DNA of 64,000 nucleotides from Pseudomonas sp. HS6 (GTDB lineage Bacteria; Pseudomonadota; Gammaproteobacteria; Pseudomonadales; Pseudomonadaceae): NCBI RefSeq assembly GCF_023375815.1, contig NZ_CP067412.1, positions 4,340,001 to 4,404,000 of the forward strand, read 5' to 3'. Shown piece by piece: positions 1 to 9,085 of this stretch (position 1 is its first letter; each line of letters starts with the position of its first letter). The notes under the pieces were generated by a model. It saw only the letters and a program-made list of their open reading frames with translations, ran no database searches and was not told where the DNA came from. The position numbers and the translations under genes were made by a program.

Positions 1-105
1 GGCGGTAATCAAGAGCAGCGGGGTTTCGCCATCGAGTTTGCGAAACTCACGGGCCAGGTTGTAACCCGCCAGCCCGGTGCCGACGATTACGACAGGTGCG
101 CTCAT
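1..105 (-). CDS. Rubredoxin reductase (FAD-dependent), N-terminal fragment
   Basis: The first 35 residues of a protein that continues beyond the left edge of the window. It begins [20 protein letters not shown], a classic Rossmann dinucleotide-binding start (GxGxAG) of FAD/NAD(P)-dependent oxidoreductases. The rubredoxin gene lies directly upstream on the same strand with about 20 bases between them, which points to rubredoxin-NAD(+) reductase (AlkT/RubB family), the flavoprotein that passes electrons from NADH to rubredoxin. The start is supported by an AGGAG Shine-Dalgarno just upstream. The domain assignment from the fragment alone is generic; the specific name rests on the neighbour. Confidence 0.8.
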   Translation of the reverse strand, partial: MSAPVVIVGTGLAGYNLAREFRKLDGETPLLLITA

Positions 106-125
106 GCCTTACTCCTTGTGGGTTC

Positions 126-293
126 TCAGTTGATTTCGATCATTTCGAAGTCCATCTTGCCGACGCCGCAGTCCGGGCATAGCCAGTCTTCCGGCACGTC
201 CTGCCACAGGGTGCCCGGCGCGATGCCGTCGTCCGGCCAGCCATCGGCTTCGTTATAGATCAGGCCGCAGACCACACATTGCCACTTCTTCAT
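126..293 (-). CDS. rubA: Rubredoxin
   Basis: A 55-residue protein with the complete rubredoxin signature: CVVCG near residue 6 and CPDCG near residue 39, giving the four cysteines that bind one iron. The aromatic residues around the site (W4, Y13, W37) also fit. Rubredoxin is a soluble one-electron carrier. In Pseudomonas it feeds alkane hydroxylase-type enzymes or reduces oxygen and peroxide, using electrons from the reductase encoded just downstream. The ATG at 293 was chosen because the protein then starts [10 protein letters not shown], as usual for the family. The gene is short and easily missed by length-limited ORF calling. Confidence 0.95.
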   Translation of the reverse strand: MKKWQCVVCGLIYNEADGWPDDGIAPGTLWQDVPEDWLCPDCGVGKMDFEMIEIN

Positions 294-492
294 TCAGGTA
301 CTTCCTCAGGATTCAGGCTTTAGCTGGCGCGGACGGTCGATGGTGCAGCGCTGCCGTCCGGCTCAGGGCGTTTTGTACTGATCGTACCGGCCAGATGCAA
401 GCCTGTTCGGCGCAATGGCGGCCCGGATCAATCAAACTCGCGGTTCGCCATGGTAAGCTCGCCGCCTCATTTGCTGCCAATAATGACTCATT

Positions 493-1044
493 GTGCAACT
501 CAAAAACGCCCCGCTGTGGCGCCTGCAAAGCCACCTGACACCCCTCCCCGACACGTCCACGCTCGACTGGCTGTTCGACGAAGGCTCCCTGACCCGCCGC
601 CTGACGCGTCTGTCCGATGACGGCTTCAGCGTCACGCCGCTGTTCGAAGGCTGGCAGACCCTGCGCGACGACGAATGCGCGGCGCTGGACCTGGCCGAAG
701 GTAGCGAAGGCTGGGTGCGCGAAGTGTATCTGCGCGGTCTTGGCGAGGCCTGGGTGTTCGCTCGCAGCGTTGCGTCGCGCAGCGCCTTGCAGGGCGACGG
801 GTTGCATATGGATGAGTTGGGCAGCCGCTCGCTGGGCGAACTGCTGTTCTGCGATCACGCGTTCCAGCGCCGCGCCATCGAAGTCTGCCATTACCCGGAA
901 CACTGGCTGCCCGAGGATTCCCGGGCCACCGGTCTGTGGGGCCGCCGTTCGCGTTTCGACCGTGGCGCATTGAGCGTACTGGTGGCGGAGATTTTCCTGC
1001 CTACGCTGTGGGAAGCCGTCCGCGCCCGTCCGGAGAACTGCTGA
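493..1044 (+). CDS. ubiC: Chorismate pyruvate-lyase
   Basis: A 183-residue cytosolic enzyme that removes pyruvate from chorismate to give 4-hydroxybenzoate, the first committed step of ubiquinone synthesis. The protein shows the UbiC pattern: an early [11 protein letters not shown] block, [19 protein letters not shown] in the middle (conserved arginine and the product-pocket strand) and a C-terminal LWGRRSRF followed by VAEIFLP with the conserved glutamate. Length is normal for the family. Translation starts at GTG. The stop overlaps the start of ubiA (TGATG), so the two are translationally coupled, in the usual ubiCA order. Confidence 0.95.
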   Translation: MQLKNAPLWRLQSHLTPLPDTSTLDWLFDEGSLTRRLTRLSDDGFSVTPLFEGWQTLRDDECAALDLAEGSEGWVREVYLRGLGEAWVFARSVASRSALQGDGLHMDELGSRSLGELLFCDHAFQRRAIEVCHYPEHWLPEDSRATGLWGRRSRFDRGALSVLVAEIFLPTLWEAVRARPENC

Positions 1045-1934
1045 TGTATCAGAGCCTGCTCAAATCCCTGAATCGCCTGAACCCGCGTGCCTGGGACTTC
1101 ATCCAGCTGACCCGGATGGACAAGCCGATCGGCATTTACCTGCTGCTGTGGCCAACGCTCTGGGCTCTGTGGATTGCCGGTAAAGGTTCGCCTTCGCTGG
1201 CCAACGTCGTGATTTTCGTCCTCGGCGTGGTGCTGACCCGTGCCGGCGGCTGCGTCATCAATGACTGGGCCGACCGCAAGGTCGACGGCCATGTGAAGCG
1301 CACCGCCGAACGTCCGCTGGCCGCCGGCAGGATCAGCTCGAAAGAGGCGCTGGTGTTCTTTGCCCTGCTGATGGGCGTGAGTTTCCTGCTGGTGTTGTGC
1401 ACCAATGCCGCGACGATCTGGTTGTCGCTGGGTGGTCTGGCGCTGGCGTTCACTTATCCGTTCATGAAGCGCTACACCTATTACCCGCAAGTGGTGTTGG
1501 GCGCGGCGTTTTCCTGGGGCATGCCGATGGCGTTCACCGCCGAAACCGGTGAACTGCCGGCGGCTGCCTGGCTGCTGTGGATCGCCAATCTGCTGTGGAC
1601 GGTGGGCTACGACACTTATTACGCGATGACCGACCGCGACGATGACTTGAAGATCGGCGTGAAATCCACGGCCATCCTGTTCGGCGAAGCGGACCGGGTG
1701 ATCATCCTGACCTTACAGGCACTGTCACTGGGCTGCCTGTTGCTGGCCGGGTCGAAGTTCGAGTTGGGGATGTGGTTCCACCTCGGCCTGCTGGTGGCCG
1801 CCGGGTGCTACGCCTGGGAGTTCTGGTACACCCGCGACCGGGACCGGATGCGCTGCTTCAAGGCGTTCCTGCACAACCACTGGGCCGGGTTGGCGATTTT
1901 CGTCGGGATCGTGCTGGATTACGCGTTGCGCTGA
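1044..1934 (+). CDS. ubiA: 4-hydroxybenzoate polyprenyltransferase
   Basis: A 296-residue inner-membrane prenyltransferase that joins the polyprenyl tail to 4-hydroxybenzoate. Both Asp-rich motifs that bind Mg-diphosphate are visible: [15 protein letters not shown] in the first half and [12 protein letters not shown] in the second, separated by hydrophobic helices typical of the eight-to-nine-helix UbiA fold. An open frame extends upstream to 936, but the ATG at 1044 overlapping the ubiC stop gives [19 protein letters not shown], the family N terminus, so I use it. A strong terminator follows directly, ending the ubiCA operon. Confidence 0.95.
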   Translation: MYQSLLKSLNRLNPRAWDFIQLTRMDKPIGIYLLLWPTLWALWIAGKGSPSLANVVIFVLGVVLTRAGGCVINDWADRKVDGHVKRTAERPLAAGRISSKEALVFFALLMGVSFLLVLCTNAATIWLSLGGLALAFTYPFMKRYTYYPQVVLGAAFSWGMPMAFTAETGELPAAAWLLWIANLLWTVGYDTYYAMTDRDDDLKIGVKSTAILFGEADRVIILTLQALSLGCLLLAGSKFELGMWFHLGLLVAAGCYAWEFWYTRDRDRMRCFKAFLHNHWAGLAIFVGIVLDYALR

Positions 1935-1940
1935 CGCTTG

Positions 1941-1973
1941 AAAAAAATCGCAGCCATCAGGCTGCGATCTTTT
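1941..1973. terminator. Rho-independent terminator after ubiCA, short ATCGCAGCC repeat form
   Basis: A perfect 9-bp stem, ATCGCAGCC (1947–1955) and GGCTGCGAT (1960–1968), with a 4-base loop. It is preceded by seven A and followed by a T run, so it can act in both directions. It serves ubiA on the plus strand and could also stop transcripts from the convergent gene at 1999–2376. The stem sequence recurs at 18363 and 7035, suggesting a repeat family reused as terminators. Confidence 0.85.
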
Positions 1974-1998
1974 AACGTTTCAAATCAGTCGACGTGGA

Positions 1999-2376
1999 TC
2001 AGTGCTTCGGCATGTGCCACATATCTTTGAAGCCTTCGCCCTTCATGTCTCCAGGCTTTTCATCTTTCATAAATGTATACAGCGGCTTGCCGTCCATAGA
2101 CCATTGCATCATGCCGTCATCACGTTTGATCGGCGTGAATTTGCCTTCGGCCTTGGCACCTGCGGGAGCCATCATTGGTGGCCACATCTTGGCGCATTCA
2201 CCATTACACATCGATTTGCCGCCCATGTCCTTGTCGAACGTGTAGACAGTCATACCCTTGTGATCGGTCATCATGCCGTCTTTCATCATTACCGGGTCGG
2301 CGGCGAACGCCATGGCAGGCAGAGTGACGGCAGCGGCCAGCAGCAGCGCTTTGAAGGAAGCAGTCATTTGAGTCAT
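1999..2376 (-). CDS. Small secreted COG4315-type protein
   Basis: A 125-residue exported protein. Residues 1–26 form a signal peptide ending AMAFA-AD. The mature part has two copies of the Met-rich 'secreted repeat of unknown function' found in COG4315 putative lipoproteins: KGMTVYTFDKDMGGKSMCNG with CAKMWPP, then GKPLYTFMKDEKPGDMKGEG. No lipobox cysteine is seen at the cleavage site, so it is probably periplasmic rather than lipid-anchored. The high Met, Lys and Cys content would fit metal binding, but this is inference. It is divergent from phoB, with an AGAAGG ribosome-binding site before the chosen ATG. Function is unknown for the family. Confidence 0.8.
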   Translation of the reverse strand: MTQMTASFKALLLAAAVTLPAMAFAADPVMMKDGMMTDHKGMTVYTFDKDMGGKSMCNGECAKMWPPMMAPAGAKAEGKFTPIKRDDGMMQWSMDGKPLYTFMKDEKPGDMKGEGFKDMWHMPKH

Positions 2377-2456
2377 GGAAACCTTCTTTTGTGGTTGTCA
2401 GGATTCGGACTTAGAGCTTAGTTCAGGATTCGCACAATCGCCGCTGGACTAAAATA

Positions 2457-2474
2457 CTGTCACACGACTGCAAT
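2457..2474 (+). promoter_or_regulatory. Pho box upstream of phoB
   Basis: The sequence CTGTCAC-ACGA-CTGCAAT is two 7-base half sites 11 bases apart, matching the PhoB consensus CTGTCAT-N4-CTGTCAT at 12 of 14 positions. It lies 54 bases before the phoB start, as expected for an autoregulated phoBR operon. Confidence 0.85.
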
Positions 2475-2527
2475 AATTCCGTTATCTAATGCGGCGCAAG
2501 ACAGTTAAATGACAAGAGGATTAAGGC

Positions 2528-3217
2528 ATGGTTGGCAGGAGCATTCTGATCGTCGACGACGAAGCGCCCATTCGCGAAATGATCGCCGTTGCGTTGGAAA
2601 TGGCCGGCTATGACTGCCTCGAGGCAGAGAACTCGCAGCAGGCGCACGCCATTATCGTTGACCGCAAACCGGACCTGATCCTGCTCGACTGGATGCTGCC
2701 CGGCACCTCCGGCATCGAGCTGGCCCGTCGCCTCAAGCGTGACGAGCTGACCGGGGACATCCCGATCATCATGCTCACTGCCAAGGGCGAAGAGGACAAC
2801 AAGATCCAGGGGCTGGAAGTCGGCGCCGACGACTACATCACCAAACCGTTTTCCCCACGCGAACTGGTAGCACGCCTCAAGGCTGTGCTGCGTCGCGCCG
2901 GTCCGACCGATGGCGAAGCGCCGATCGAAGTCGGCGGCCTGCTGCTCGACCCGATCAGCCACCGCGTGACCATCGACGGCAAACCTGCCGAGATGGGCCC
3001 GACCGAATACCGTCTGCTGCAATTCTTCATGACTCACCAGGAACGCGCCTACACCCGTGGCCAGTTGCTGGACCAGGTCTGGGGCGGCAACGTCTATGTT
3101 GAGGAGCGCACGGTCGACGTGCACATCCGACGCCTGCGTAAGGCCCTCGGCGACGCCTACGAAAATCTGGTACAAACCGTGCGCGGCACTGGCTATCGGT
3201 TCTCCACCAAGGCCTGA
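2528..3217 (+). CDS. phoB: Phosphate regulon response regulator PhoB
   Basis: A 229-residue OmpR-type response regulator. The receiver domain (about 1–120) has the acidic pair D10/D11, the phospho-acceptor aspartate D54 in [10 protein letters not shown], and K106 in TKPFSP. The C-terminal winged helix (about 130–229) carries the recognition helix region [19 protein letters not shown] and ends VRGTGYRFS. When phosphorylated by PhoR under phosphate limitation it binds Pho boxes; three good ones are in this window (before phoB, pstC and pstS). It is followed 38 bases later by phoR in one operon. Confidence 0.97.
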   Translation: MVGRSILIVDDEAPIREMIAVALEMAGYDCLEAENSQQAHAIIVDRKPDLILLDWMLPGTSGIELARRLKRDELTGDIPIIMLTAKGEEDNKIQGLEVGADDYITKPFSPRELVARLKAVLRRAGPTDGEAPIEVGGLLLDPISHRVTIDGKPAEMGPTEYRLLQFFMTHQERAYTRGQLLDQVWGGNVYVEERTVDVHIRRLRKALGDAYENLVQTVRGTGYRFSTKA

Positions 3218-3255
3218 GCCGAGCGCCCGCCCCGCAGACAAGGACCGCATTTTCC

Positions 3256-4578
3256 GTGAACCAAAACTGGCATGGCACCCTGATTCGCCACATGCTGTTG
3301 CTGGTCACCGGCTGCCTGGTGATCGGCCTGATCACCGGCTACTACGGCTGGAGCCTGGCGGCGGGACTGGGCCTGTACCTGGCCTGGACGCTCAAGCAAC
3401 TGCTGCGTTTGCACGAATGGCTGCGCCTGCACCAACCCGATGAAGCACCGCCCGACGGCTACGGCCTGTGGGGTGAAGTGTTCGACAGCATCTACCACCT
3501 GCAACGCCGCGACCAACGGGTCCGCGGACGCCTGCAAGCGGTGATCGACCGCGTTCAGGAGTCTACCGCCGCACTGAAAGATGCGGTGATCATGCTCGAC
3601 AGCGACGGCAATCTTGAATGGTGGAACCGCGCCGCCGAAACCTTGCTCGGCCTGAAAACGCCACAGGACAGCGGCCAACCGGTGACCAACCTGGTCCGTC
3701 ATCCGCGCTTCAAGGAATACTTCGAGCAGGAAAGCTACGCCGAGCCGCTGGAAATCCCGTCGCCGACCAACGACCGCGTACGCATCCAGCTCTACCTCAC
3801 GCGCTACGGCAACAACGAACACTTGATGCTGGTGCGCGACGTCACGCGCATCCATCAGCTGGAACAGATGCGCAAAGACTTCATCGCCAACGTCTCCCAC
3901 GAGCTGCGCACCCCGCTGACGGTGATCTGTGGCTACCTGGAAACCCTGCTCGACAATGTCGAGGAAGTGAACCCGCGCTGGAGCCGCGCCCTGCAGCAGA
4001 TGCAGCAACAGGGCGGCCGCATGCAAACCTTGCTCAACGACTTGCTGTTGCTGGCCAAACTGGAAGCCACCGATTACCCGTCGGACAACCAGCCCGTGCA
4101 CATCGACACCCTGTTGCAGTCGATCAAGAGCGACGCGCAGCAATTGTCCGGCTCGAAGAATCAGCGCATCACCCTGGAAGCCGATACCAGCATCCTGCTC
4201 AAGGGCAGTGAGGCGGAACTGCGCAGCGCGTTTTCCAATCTGGTGTTCAACGCCGTCAAGTACACCCCGGCCGAAGGCAATATCCGTATCCGCTGGTGGG
4301 GCGACGATCAGGGCGCACACCTCAGCGTGCAGGATTCCGGGATCGGCATCGACAGCAAACACCTGCCGCGCTTGACCGAACGCTTCTACCGCGTCGACTC
4401 CAGCCGCAACTCCAACACCGGCGGCACGGGCCTGGGCCTGGCCATCGTCAAACACGTGTTGCTGCGCCATCGCGCGCGAATGGAGATCAGCAGCGTGCCC
4501 GGTCACGGCAGCACGTTCACCTGCCATTTCGCCCCGGCGCAGGTCGCCCAGGCACGGGTCATCAGCGCCGCTGAGTAA
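3256..4578 (+). CDS. phoR: Phosphate regulon sensor kinase PhoR
   Basis: A 440-residue membrane histidine kinase. The order is one hydrophobic hairpin (about 10–50), a linker, a PAS domain (about 95–195), the dimerisation H-box with FIANVSHELRTPLTVICGY (H215), and an HATPase domain with the N-box NAVKYTP, G1 DSGIGID and G2 GGTGLGLAIV. This is the standard PhoR layout with no large periplasmic domain, consistent with sensing through the Pst–PhoU complex rather than ligand. GTG start at 3256 is the first in-frame start after phoB. Confidence 0.96.
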   Translation: MNQNWHGTLIRHMLLLVTGCLVIGLITGYYGWSLAAGLGLYLAWTLKQLLRLHEWLRLHQPDEAPPDGYGLWGEVFDSIYHLQRRDQRVRGRLQAVIDRVQESTAALKDAVIMLDSDGNLEWWNRAAETLLGLKTPQDSGQPVTNLVRHPRFKEYFEQESYAEPLEIPSPTNDRVRIQLYLTRYGNNEHLMLVRDVTRIHQLEQMRKDFIANVSHELRTPLTVICGYLETLLDNVEEVNPRWSRALQQMQQQGGRMQTLLNDLLLLAKLEATDYPSDNQPVHIDTLLQSIKSDAQQLSGSKNQRITLEADTSILLKGSEAELRSAFSNLVFNAVKYTPAEGNIRIRWWGDDQGAHLSVQDSGIGIDSKHLPRLTERFYRVDSSRNSNTGGTGLGLAIVKHVLLRHRARMEISSVPGHGSTFTCHFAPAQVAQARVISAAE

Positions 4579-4689
4579 TGCCGGACTAGGCAATCGCCGG
4601 GTCAGCCGCTACATTGGCTGACTTGCGCCTGCCTTTCAGACGCGATTTCTTCTCTCTTACGAATCACACGGAACCTGCAAAACTCCATC

Positions 4690-6030
4690 ATGGACCCTTC
4701 CCCTGGCTTGTCCCTCGCAACAATTTTCGCCGATTTCGGCATGATTCTTTTCGCTCTGATCCTGGTTTTGCTCAACGGCTTCTTCGTTGCGGCGGAATTC
4801 GCCATGGTCAAACTGCGCTCGACCCGGGTCGAAGCCATCGCCGATCAGAACGGCTGGCGCGGGCACATCCTGCGCACCGTGCACAGTCAGCTCGATGCTT
4901 ACCTCTCGGCGTGCCAGCTCGGTATCACCCTCGCCTCCCTCGGCCTGGGCTGGGTCGGTGAGCCGGCGTTCGCGCACATTCTCGAGCCGCTGCTGAGTGC
5001 GGTCGGCGTGCAGTCGCCCGAAGTCGTCAAAGGCATCTCGTTCTTCACCGCGTTCTTCATCATTTCCTACCTGCACATCGTGGTCGGCGAGCTCGCACCC
5101 AAATCCTGGGCGATCCGCAAACCCGAGTTGCTGTCGCTGTGGACGGCGGTGCCGCTGTACCTGTTCTACTGGGCCATGTACCCGGCGATCTATCTGCTCA
5201 ACGCCAGCGCCAACACCATCCTGCGCATCGCGGGGCAAGGTGAACCCGGCCCGCATCACGAGCACCATTACAGCCGCGAAGAACTGAAACTGATCCTGCA
5301 CTCCAGCCGTGGCCAGGACCCGAGCGACCAAGGCATGCGCGTGCTGGCCTCGGCGGTGGAAATGGGCGAGCTGGAAGTGGTCGACTGGGCCAACTCCCGG
5401 GAAGACCTGATCACCCTCGAGTTCAACGCCCCGTTGAAAGAAATCCTGGCGATGTTCCGTCGCCACAAGTTCAGCCGTTATCCGGTGTACGACAGCGAGC
5501 GCCAGGAGTTCGTCGGCCTGCTGCACATCAAGGATCTGCTGCTGGAACTGGCGGCGCTGGATCACATCCCCGAGTCGTTCAACCTCGCCGAACTGACCCG
5601 CCCGCTGGAACGCGTGTCGCGGCACATGCCGCTGTCGCAGCTGCTTGAGCAGTTCCGCAAGGGCGGCTCGCACTTCGCCGTGGTTGAAGAAGCCGACGGC
5701 AACATCATCGGCTACCTGACCATGGAAGACGTGCTGGAAGTGCTGGTCGGCGACATCCAGGACGAGCACCGCAAGGCCGAGCGCGGCATCCTCGCCTACC
5801 AGCCGGGCAAGTTGCTGGTACGGGGCGATACACCGCTGTTCAAAGTCGAGCGCCTGCTGGGTATCGATCTGGATCACATCGAAGCCGAAACCCTCGCCGG
5901 GCTGATCTACGAAACCCTGAAACGGGTGCCGGAAGAGGAAGAAGTGCTGGAAGTCGAAGGTCTGCGGATCATCATCAAGAAGATGAAAGGCCCGAAGATC
6001 ATTCTGGCCAAGGTGCTGATGCTCGACTGA
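4690..6030 (+). CDS. CorC/HlyC family membrane protein (DUF21–CBS–CorC_HlyC)
   Basis: A 446-residue inner-membrane protein of the family called 'hemolysin-like' or UPF0053. The N-terminal DUF21 region has about four membrane segments and the LNGFFVAAEFAMVKLRSTR motif. Two CBS domains follow, with MFRRHKFSRYPVYD and a second YLTMEDVLEVLVGDIQDE. The C terminus is a CorC_HlyC domain ending IIIKKMKGPKIILAKVLML. Relatives take part in Mg2+ or other cation export; direct toxin activity is not established for this type. It sits between phoR and an M23 peptidase, whose gene converges on it with only 6 bases between the stop codons. Confidence 0.88.
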   Translation: MDPSPGLSLATIFADFGMILFALILVLLNGFFVAAEFAMVKLRSTRVEAIADQNGWRGHILRTVHSQLDAYLSACQLGITLASLGLGWVGEPAFAHILEPLLSAVGVQSPEVVKGISFFTAFFIISYLHIVVGELAPKSWAIRKPELLSLWTAVPLYLFYWAMYPAIYLLNASANTILRIAGQGEPGPHHEHHYSREELKLILHSSRGQDPSDQGMRVLASAVEMGELEVVDWANSREDLITLEFNAPLKEILAMFRRHKFSRYPVYDSERQEFVGLLHIKDLLLELAALDHIPESFNLAELTRPLERVSRHMPLSQLLEQFRKGGSHFAVVEEADGNIIGYLTMEDVLEVLVGDIQDEHRKAERGILAYQPGKLLVRGDTPLFKVERLLGIDLDHIEAETLAGLIYETLKRVPEEEEVLEVEGLRIIIKKMKGPKIILAKVLMLD

Positions 6031-6036
6031 CGGGGT

Positions 6037-6939
6037 TTATCGCTTGCCCAACGCAAAGTTGGGCAACGCCCCCAGCGGCTGGTTGAACTGATACGGAATC
6101 GATACCAGCCCCCCTCCTGTATTGCGCTGCACCACGAAGTGCAGATGCGGGCCGCTGCTATTGCCCGTATTGCCGGACAGCGCCAGCGGACTGCCCACCG
6201 CCACGCGCTGACCTTCCCGTACACTCACCGACCCTTGCTTGAGGTGCAGGTACACGCCCATCGTGCCGTCGTCGTGCAGCACCCGCACGAAATTGCCGGA
6301 AGGATCGGTGCCGCGCCCGTTCTGCGAATTCTCGGTCTTCACCACCACGCCGGCCCGCGCCGCGATGATCGGCGTGCCGACGGGCATGGCGATGTCCATC
6401 GCGTACTTGTTCTTCGGTCCGAAGTGGCTGTAGTCGCCATTGGCGCCCTGACTCAGACGGAACGGCCCGCCCCGCCACGGAAACGGATAGCGATAGCTCT
6501 GAGCGGCGCCAGCCGGGTCGCCGAGGGAATACTGGAACATCGGGGTGTACACCAGCGGCTTGCCACCGGACACCGCCGTCAGCAACGCCAGCCGCGTGTT
6601 GCTGCGCGCCGGCAGCACCCGGCGGATCGTTTCCGTCGGTGCGCCACGCACGTTGCTCATCCCGGTAAACGCCAGTGCAACCTCGACCGGCGCATACAGG
6701 TCGTTGCGCACGAACACCACGTCCGTGCCCTTCTGCTTCTTGATGTCGAGGTAGACCTGGCGCTCGAGCCTCTCGACCATACGGTCCTGAAACACGAACA
6801 CCTGTGAGCCTTTGCTCGGACGGTCGCTGTACGAAACCACTCCGTTGGCATCGGTGGATTTGTAGATCGTCATGGCCACAGTCGAGGTGGAGGCCATGAA
6901 CAGACCACAGAAAAACAGCAGGCGCAGGGGCATGGGCAA
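6037..6939 (-). CDS. Secreted M23 family metallopeptidase
   Basis: A 300-residue exported protein. A signal peptide (about 1–23) is followed by a DUF4124-like segment (MTIYKSTDANGVVSYSDRPS) and a C-terminal M23/LytM domain. The zinc ligands appear as H in SHFGPKN with D in KYAMDIAMP, and HLHF near residue 265. The lysostaphin-type active core looks complete, so it is probably an active peptidoglycan endopeptidase in the envelope, not a degenerate LytM activator; the substrate bond is not known. A 9-bp perfect hairpin lies inside its last codons (6044–6066), next to the convergent stop of the CorC-type gene. Confidence 0.88.
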   Translation of the reverse strand: MPMPLRLLFFCGLFMASTSTVAMTIYKSTDANGVVSYSDRPSKGSQVFVFQDRMVERLERQVYLDIKKQKGTDVVFVRNDLYAPVEVALAFTGMSNVRGAPTETIRRVLPARSNTRLALLTAVSGGKPLVYTPMFQYSLGDPAGAAQSYRYPFPWRGGPFRLSQGANGDYSHFGPKNKYAMDIAMPVGTPIIAARAGVVVKTENSQNGRGTDPSGNFVRVLHDDGTMGVYLHLKQGSVSVREGQRVAVGSPLALSGNTGNSSGPHLHFVVQRNTGGGLVSIPYQFNQPLGALPNFALGKR

Positions 6940-7031
6940 AAGTTCTGTCGAGTAAGGCCTGGGAATGAGCCTAGCAGCTGAGACAGACCAGGCTAGTCGA
7001 CAGATGTTTCAAATTTGGCACAGCACAAAAC

Positions 7032-7106
7032 AAAAGGTCGCAGCCCAGAGCAGCTCCCGCATTGGAATACCATCCTTTGCGGGGCTGCCCCAGGCTGCGA
7101 CCTTTT
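7032..7106. repeat. Full-length GGTCGCAGCC palindromic repeat, likely terminator
   Basis: A 75-base imperfect palindrome. The outer arms AAAAGGTCGCAGCC (7032–7045) and GGCTGCGACCTTTT (7093–7106) pair perfectly, and the inner arms GCAGCTCCCGCA and TGCGGGGCTGC pair with one bulge. The A-run on one side and T-run on the other make it a terminator in both orientations. It most likely serves the response-regulator gene whose stop is at 7119. The architecture is that of a short mobile-type repeat common between genes in P. fluorescens strains. Confidence 0.75.
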
Positions 7107-7118
7107 TGGCCGCGACGC

Positions 7119-8075
7119 TTACGCGCCTGGAACGAAGTGCTTCTGCGCCGTGCCGCGGGCGATCAGGCGGGAAATGTAGTCGAGCTTCTGCGCGTCCTGG
7201 TCGACGAAACGGAAGGTCAGTTGCAGCCAGTCGCTGTCGGCTTTCTGCTCATGCGCCACGATGGCGTGCAGATAACCGTTGAGGCGGGCGATTTCGGCGT
7301 TGTCGCCCTGCTCCAGATCGAGCACGGCGCTGTCGAGGATCTGCGGCAGGGTGTCGGTGCGTTTTACCACCAGCAGCGCTTCCTTGATGCTCAGGGCCTT
7401 GATCACACATTGCTGGGTACCGCTTGGCAGGCGCAGTTGGCCTTGGCCACGACCACTGGCCGGAGCGGCGGAGGCTGCCGGGGCTTTCACGGGCGGACTG
7501 TTGAGCAGACCGCGCTGTGGCGCGGCGGCCGGGGCCGGGGCCGCTGCAGCAGGCTTGGCAAACGGATTCACCGCCGCAGCTGCCGGTGCGGAACCGATGA
7601 CCGCGGCCTTGCCGCCCGTCAACGCGCTCAGGGAGTCGTTGCCGAACGCCGAGTTCATCTTGGTCGGGGCGCTGTTCATCAGGGTGTCGAGCTTGCCGAC
7701 CTTGTTCAGGGCCTGCTTGACCTTGGTCAGCAGTTGCTCGTTGGTGAACGGTTTGCTGACGTAGCCGGAAACGCCGGCCTGAATCGCCTGGACCACGTTT
7801 TCCTTGTCGCCACGGCTGGTGACCATGACGAACGGCATGGTTTTGAGATTGTCTTGCTCACGGCACCAGGTCAGCAGTTCGAGGCCGGACATTTCCGGCA
7901 TTTCCCAGTCGCACAGGACCAGGTCGAACGCTTCCTTGGCCAGCATGGCCTGAGCCTTTTTACCGTTGACGGCGTCCTCGGTGCGGATCCCCGGGAAGTA
8001 ATTACGCAGGCACTTTTTCACCAGGTCACGAATGAACGATGCATCGTCCACGACCAACACACTGATCTTGCTCAT
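7119..8075 (-). CDS. CheY-type response regulator with PilZ-like output domain
   Basis: A 318-residue protein. The receiver domain (1–125) keeps the acidic D10/D11, the phospho-acceptor D56 in LVLCDWEMP and K108 in VSKPF, so it should be phosphorylatable. A long Ala/Pro-rich linker follows (about 150–205). The C-terminal 100 residues resemble a PilZ-type beta barrel (RLPSG start, ending FVDQDAQKLDYISRLIARG). The c-di-GMP signature of true PilZ domains (RxxxR and D/NxSxxG) is not intact: the second motif reads ALSIKEA. The gene has no adjacent kinase of its own; it lies between phosphate genes, as PA5364 does in P. aeruginosa. A phosphate role is not shown. Confidence 0.85.
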   Translation of the reverse strand: MSKISVLVVDDASFIRDLVKKCLRNYFPGIRTEDAVNGKKAQAMLAKEAFDLVLCDWEMPEMSGLELLTWCREQDNLKTMPFVMVTSRGDKENVVQAIQAGVSGYVSKPFTNEQLLTKVKQALNKVGKLDTLMNSAPTKMNSAFGNDSLSALTGGKAAVIGSAPAAAAVNPFAKPAAAAPAPAAAPQRGLLNSPPVKAPAASAAPASGRGQGQLRLPSGTQQCVIKALSIKEALLVVKRTDTLPQILDSAVLDLEQGDNAEIARLNGYLHAIVAHEQKADSDWLQLTFRFVDQDAQKLDYISRLIARGTAQKHFVPGA

Positions 8076-8214
8076 CCAACACCCCTATTAAAATCCCGGC
8101 AAGCATAACGCTGGCTGATGGCACATTGCCAAAACTCTTCAGTCACGCCGGGACTTTTCGTTCGCGGGTGCTGCTTTTTAATTCGCTTTCACATCACAGA
8201 AGCAGAAACAAAAA

Positions 8215-8240
8215 CGCCCGGCCAAAGGGCCGGGCGCTTT
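8215..8240 (-). terminator. Rho-independent terminator after phoU
   Basis: A 9-bp GC stem CGCCCGGCC (8215–8223) and GGCCGGGCG (8228–8236). Read on the minus strand it is followed by a run of T, 15–40 bases after the phoU stop codon. It ends the pst–phoU operon. Confidence 0.88.
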
Positions 8241-8252
8241 TCTCAGGCAATC

Positions 8253-9014
8253 TTACTTATCGTCCGCATCGCCCGGAACATTAGCGGTTTCACCACTTGT
8301 TCCTTCAACTTCTTCCTTCATGCGCTTGAGGCCCATGTGGCGCACGTCGGTGCCGCGCACCAGGTAAATCACCAGCTCCGAAATGTTGCGCGCGTGATCG
8401 CCGATCCGCTCCAGCGAACGCAGCACCCAGATAATGCTCAAGACCCGCGAGATAGAGCGTGGGTCTTCCATCATGTAGGTCGCCAGCTCGCGCAGGGCGG
8501 TCTTGTATTCGCGGTCGATGATCTTGTCGTACTGCGCCACCGACAACGCCAGATCGGCATCGAAACGGGCAAAGGCGTCCAGCGCATCGCGGACCATGTT
8601 GCGCACCTGGTCGCCGATGTGACGCACTTCGACGTAACCACGCGGCGCTTCGCCTTCTTCGCACAGCTGAATCGCACGACGGGCGATCTTGGTCGCTTCG
8701 TCGCCGATGCGCTCAAGGTCGATCACCGACTTGGAAATGCTGATGATCAGACGCAGGTCGGACGCCGCTGGCTGACGACGGGCCAGAATGCGCAGGCATT
8801 CTTCGTCGATGTTGCGTTCCATCTGGTTGATCTGGTCGTCGATCTCGCGCACTTGCTGGGCCAGACCTGAGTCGGCCTCGATCAGCGCGGTGACCGCGTC
8901 GTTGACCTGCTTCTCGACCAGCCCGCCCATGGCCAGGAGGTGGCTGCGCACTTCTTCCAGTTCGGCGTTGAACTGCGCGGAAATGTGGTGGGTAAGGCCT
9001 TCTTTACTAATCAT
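8253..9014 (-). CDS. phoU: Phosphate signalling protein PhoU
   Basis: A 253-residue all-alpha cytosolic protein made of two PhoU repeats of three helices each. The metal-binding E/DxxxD motifs are visible around the second helix of each half (DLERIGDEATKIARRA and SLERIGDHARNISELV). PhoU links the Pst transporter to PhoR and keeps the kinase silent when phosphate is plentiful; it also limits Pst uptake. It is the last gene of the pst operon, 71 bases after pstB and followed by a strong terminator. The start has an AAGGA ribosome-binding site. Confidence 0.96.
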   Translation of the reverse strand: MISKEGLTHHISAQFNAELEEVRSHLLAMGGLVEKQVNDAVTALIEADSGLAQQVREIDDQINQMERNIDEECLRILARRQPAASDLRLIISISKSVIDLERIGDEATKIARRAIQLCEEGEAPRGYVEVRHIGDQVRNMVRDALDAFARFDADLALSVAQYDKIIDREYKTALRELATYMMEDPRSISRVLSIIWVLRSLERIGDHARNISELVIYLVRGTDVRHMGLKRMKEEVEGTSGETANVPGDADDK

Positions 9015-9085
9015 GTTGGCGTCCTTGGAGCGTCCGGTAAGGTGCGGCGGGCCGCAGCGTCAATTCTGTGAATAACCCGCAACTG

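Noticed and set aside
4601-4622. Hairpin GTCAGCC/GGCTGAC after phoR as a terminator
   Set aside because: The 7-bp stem has an 8-base loop and no following T tract; it may stabilise mRNA but does not support a terminator call.
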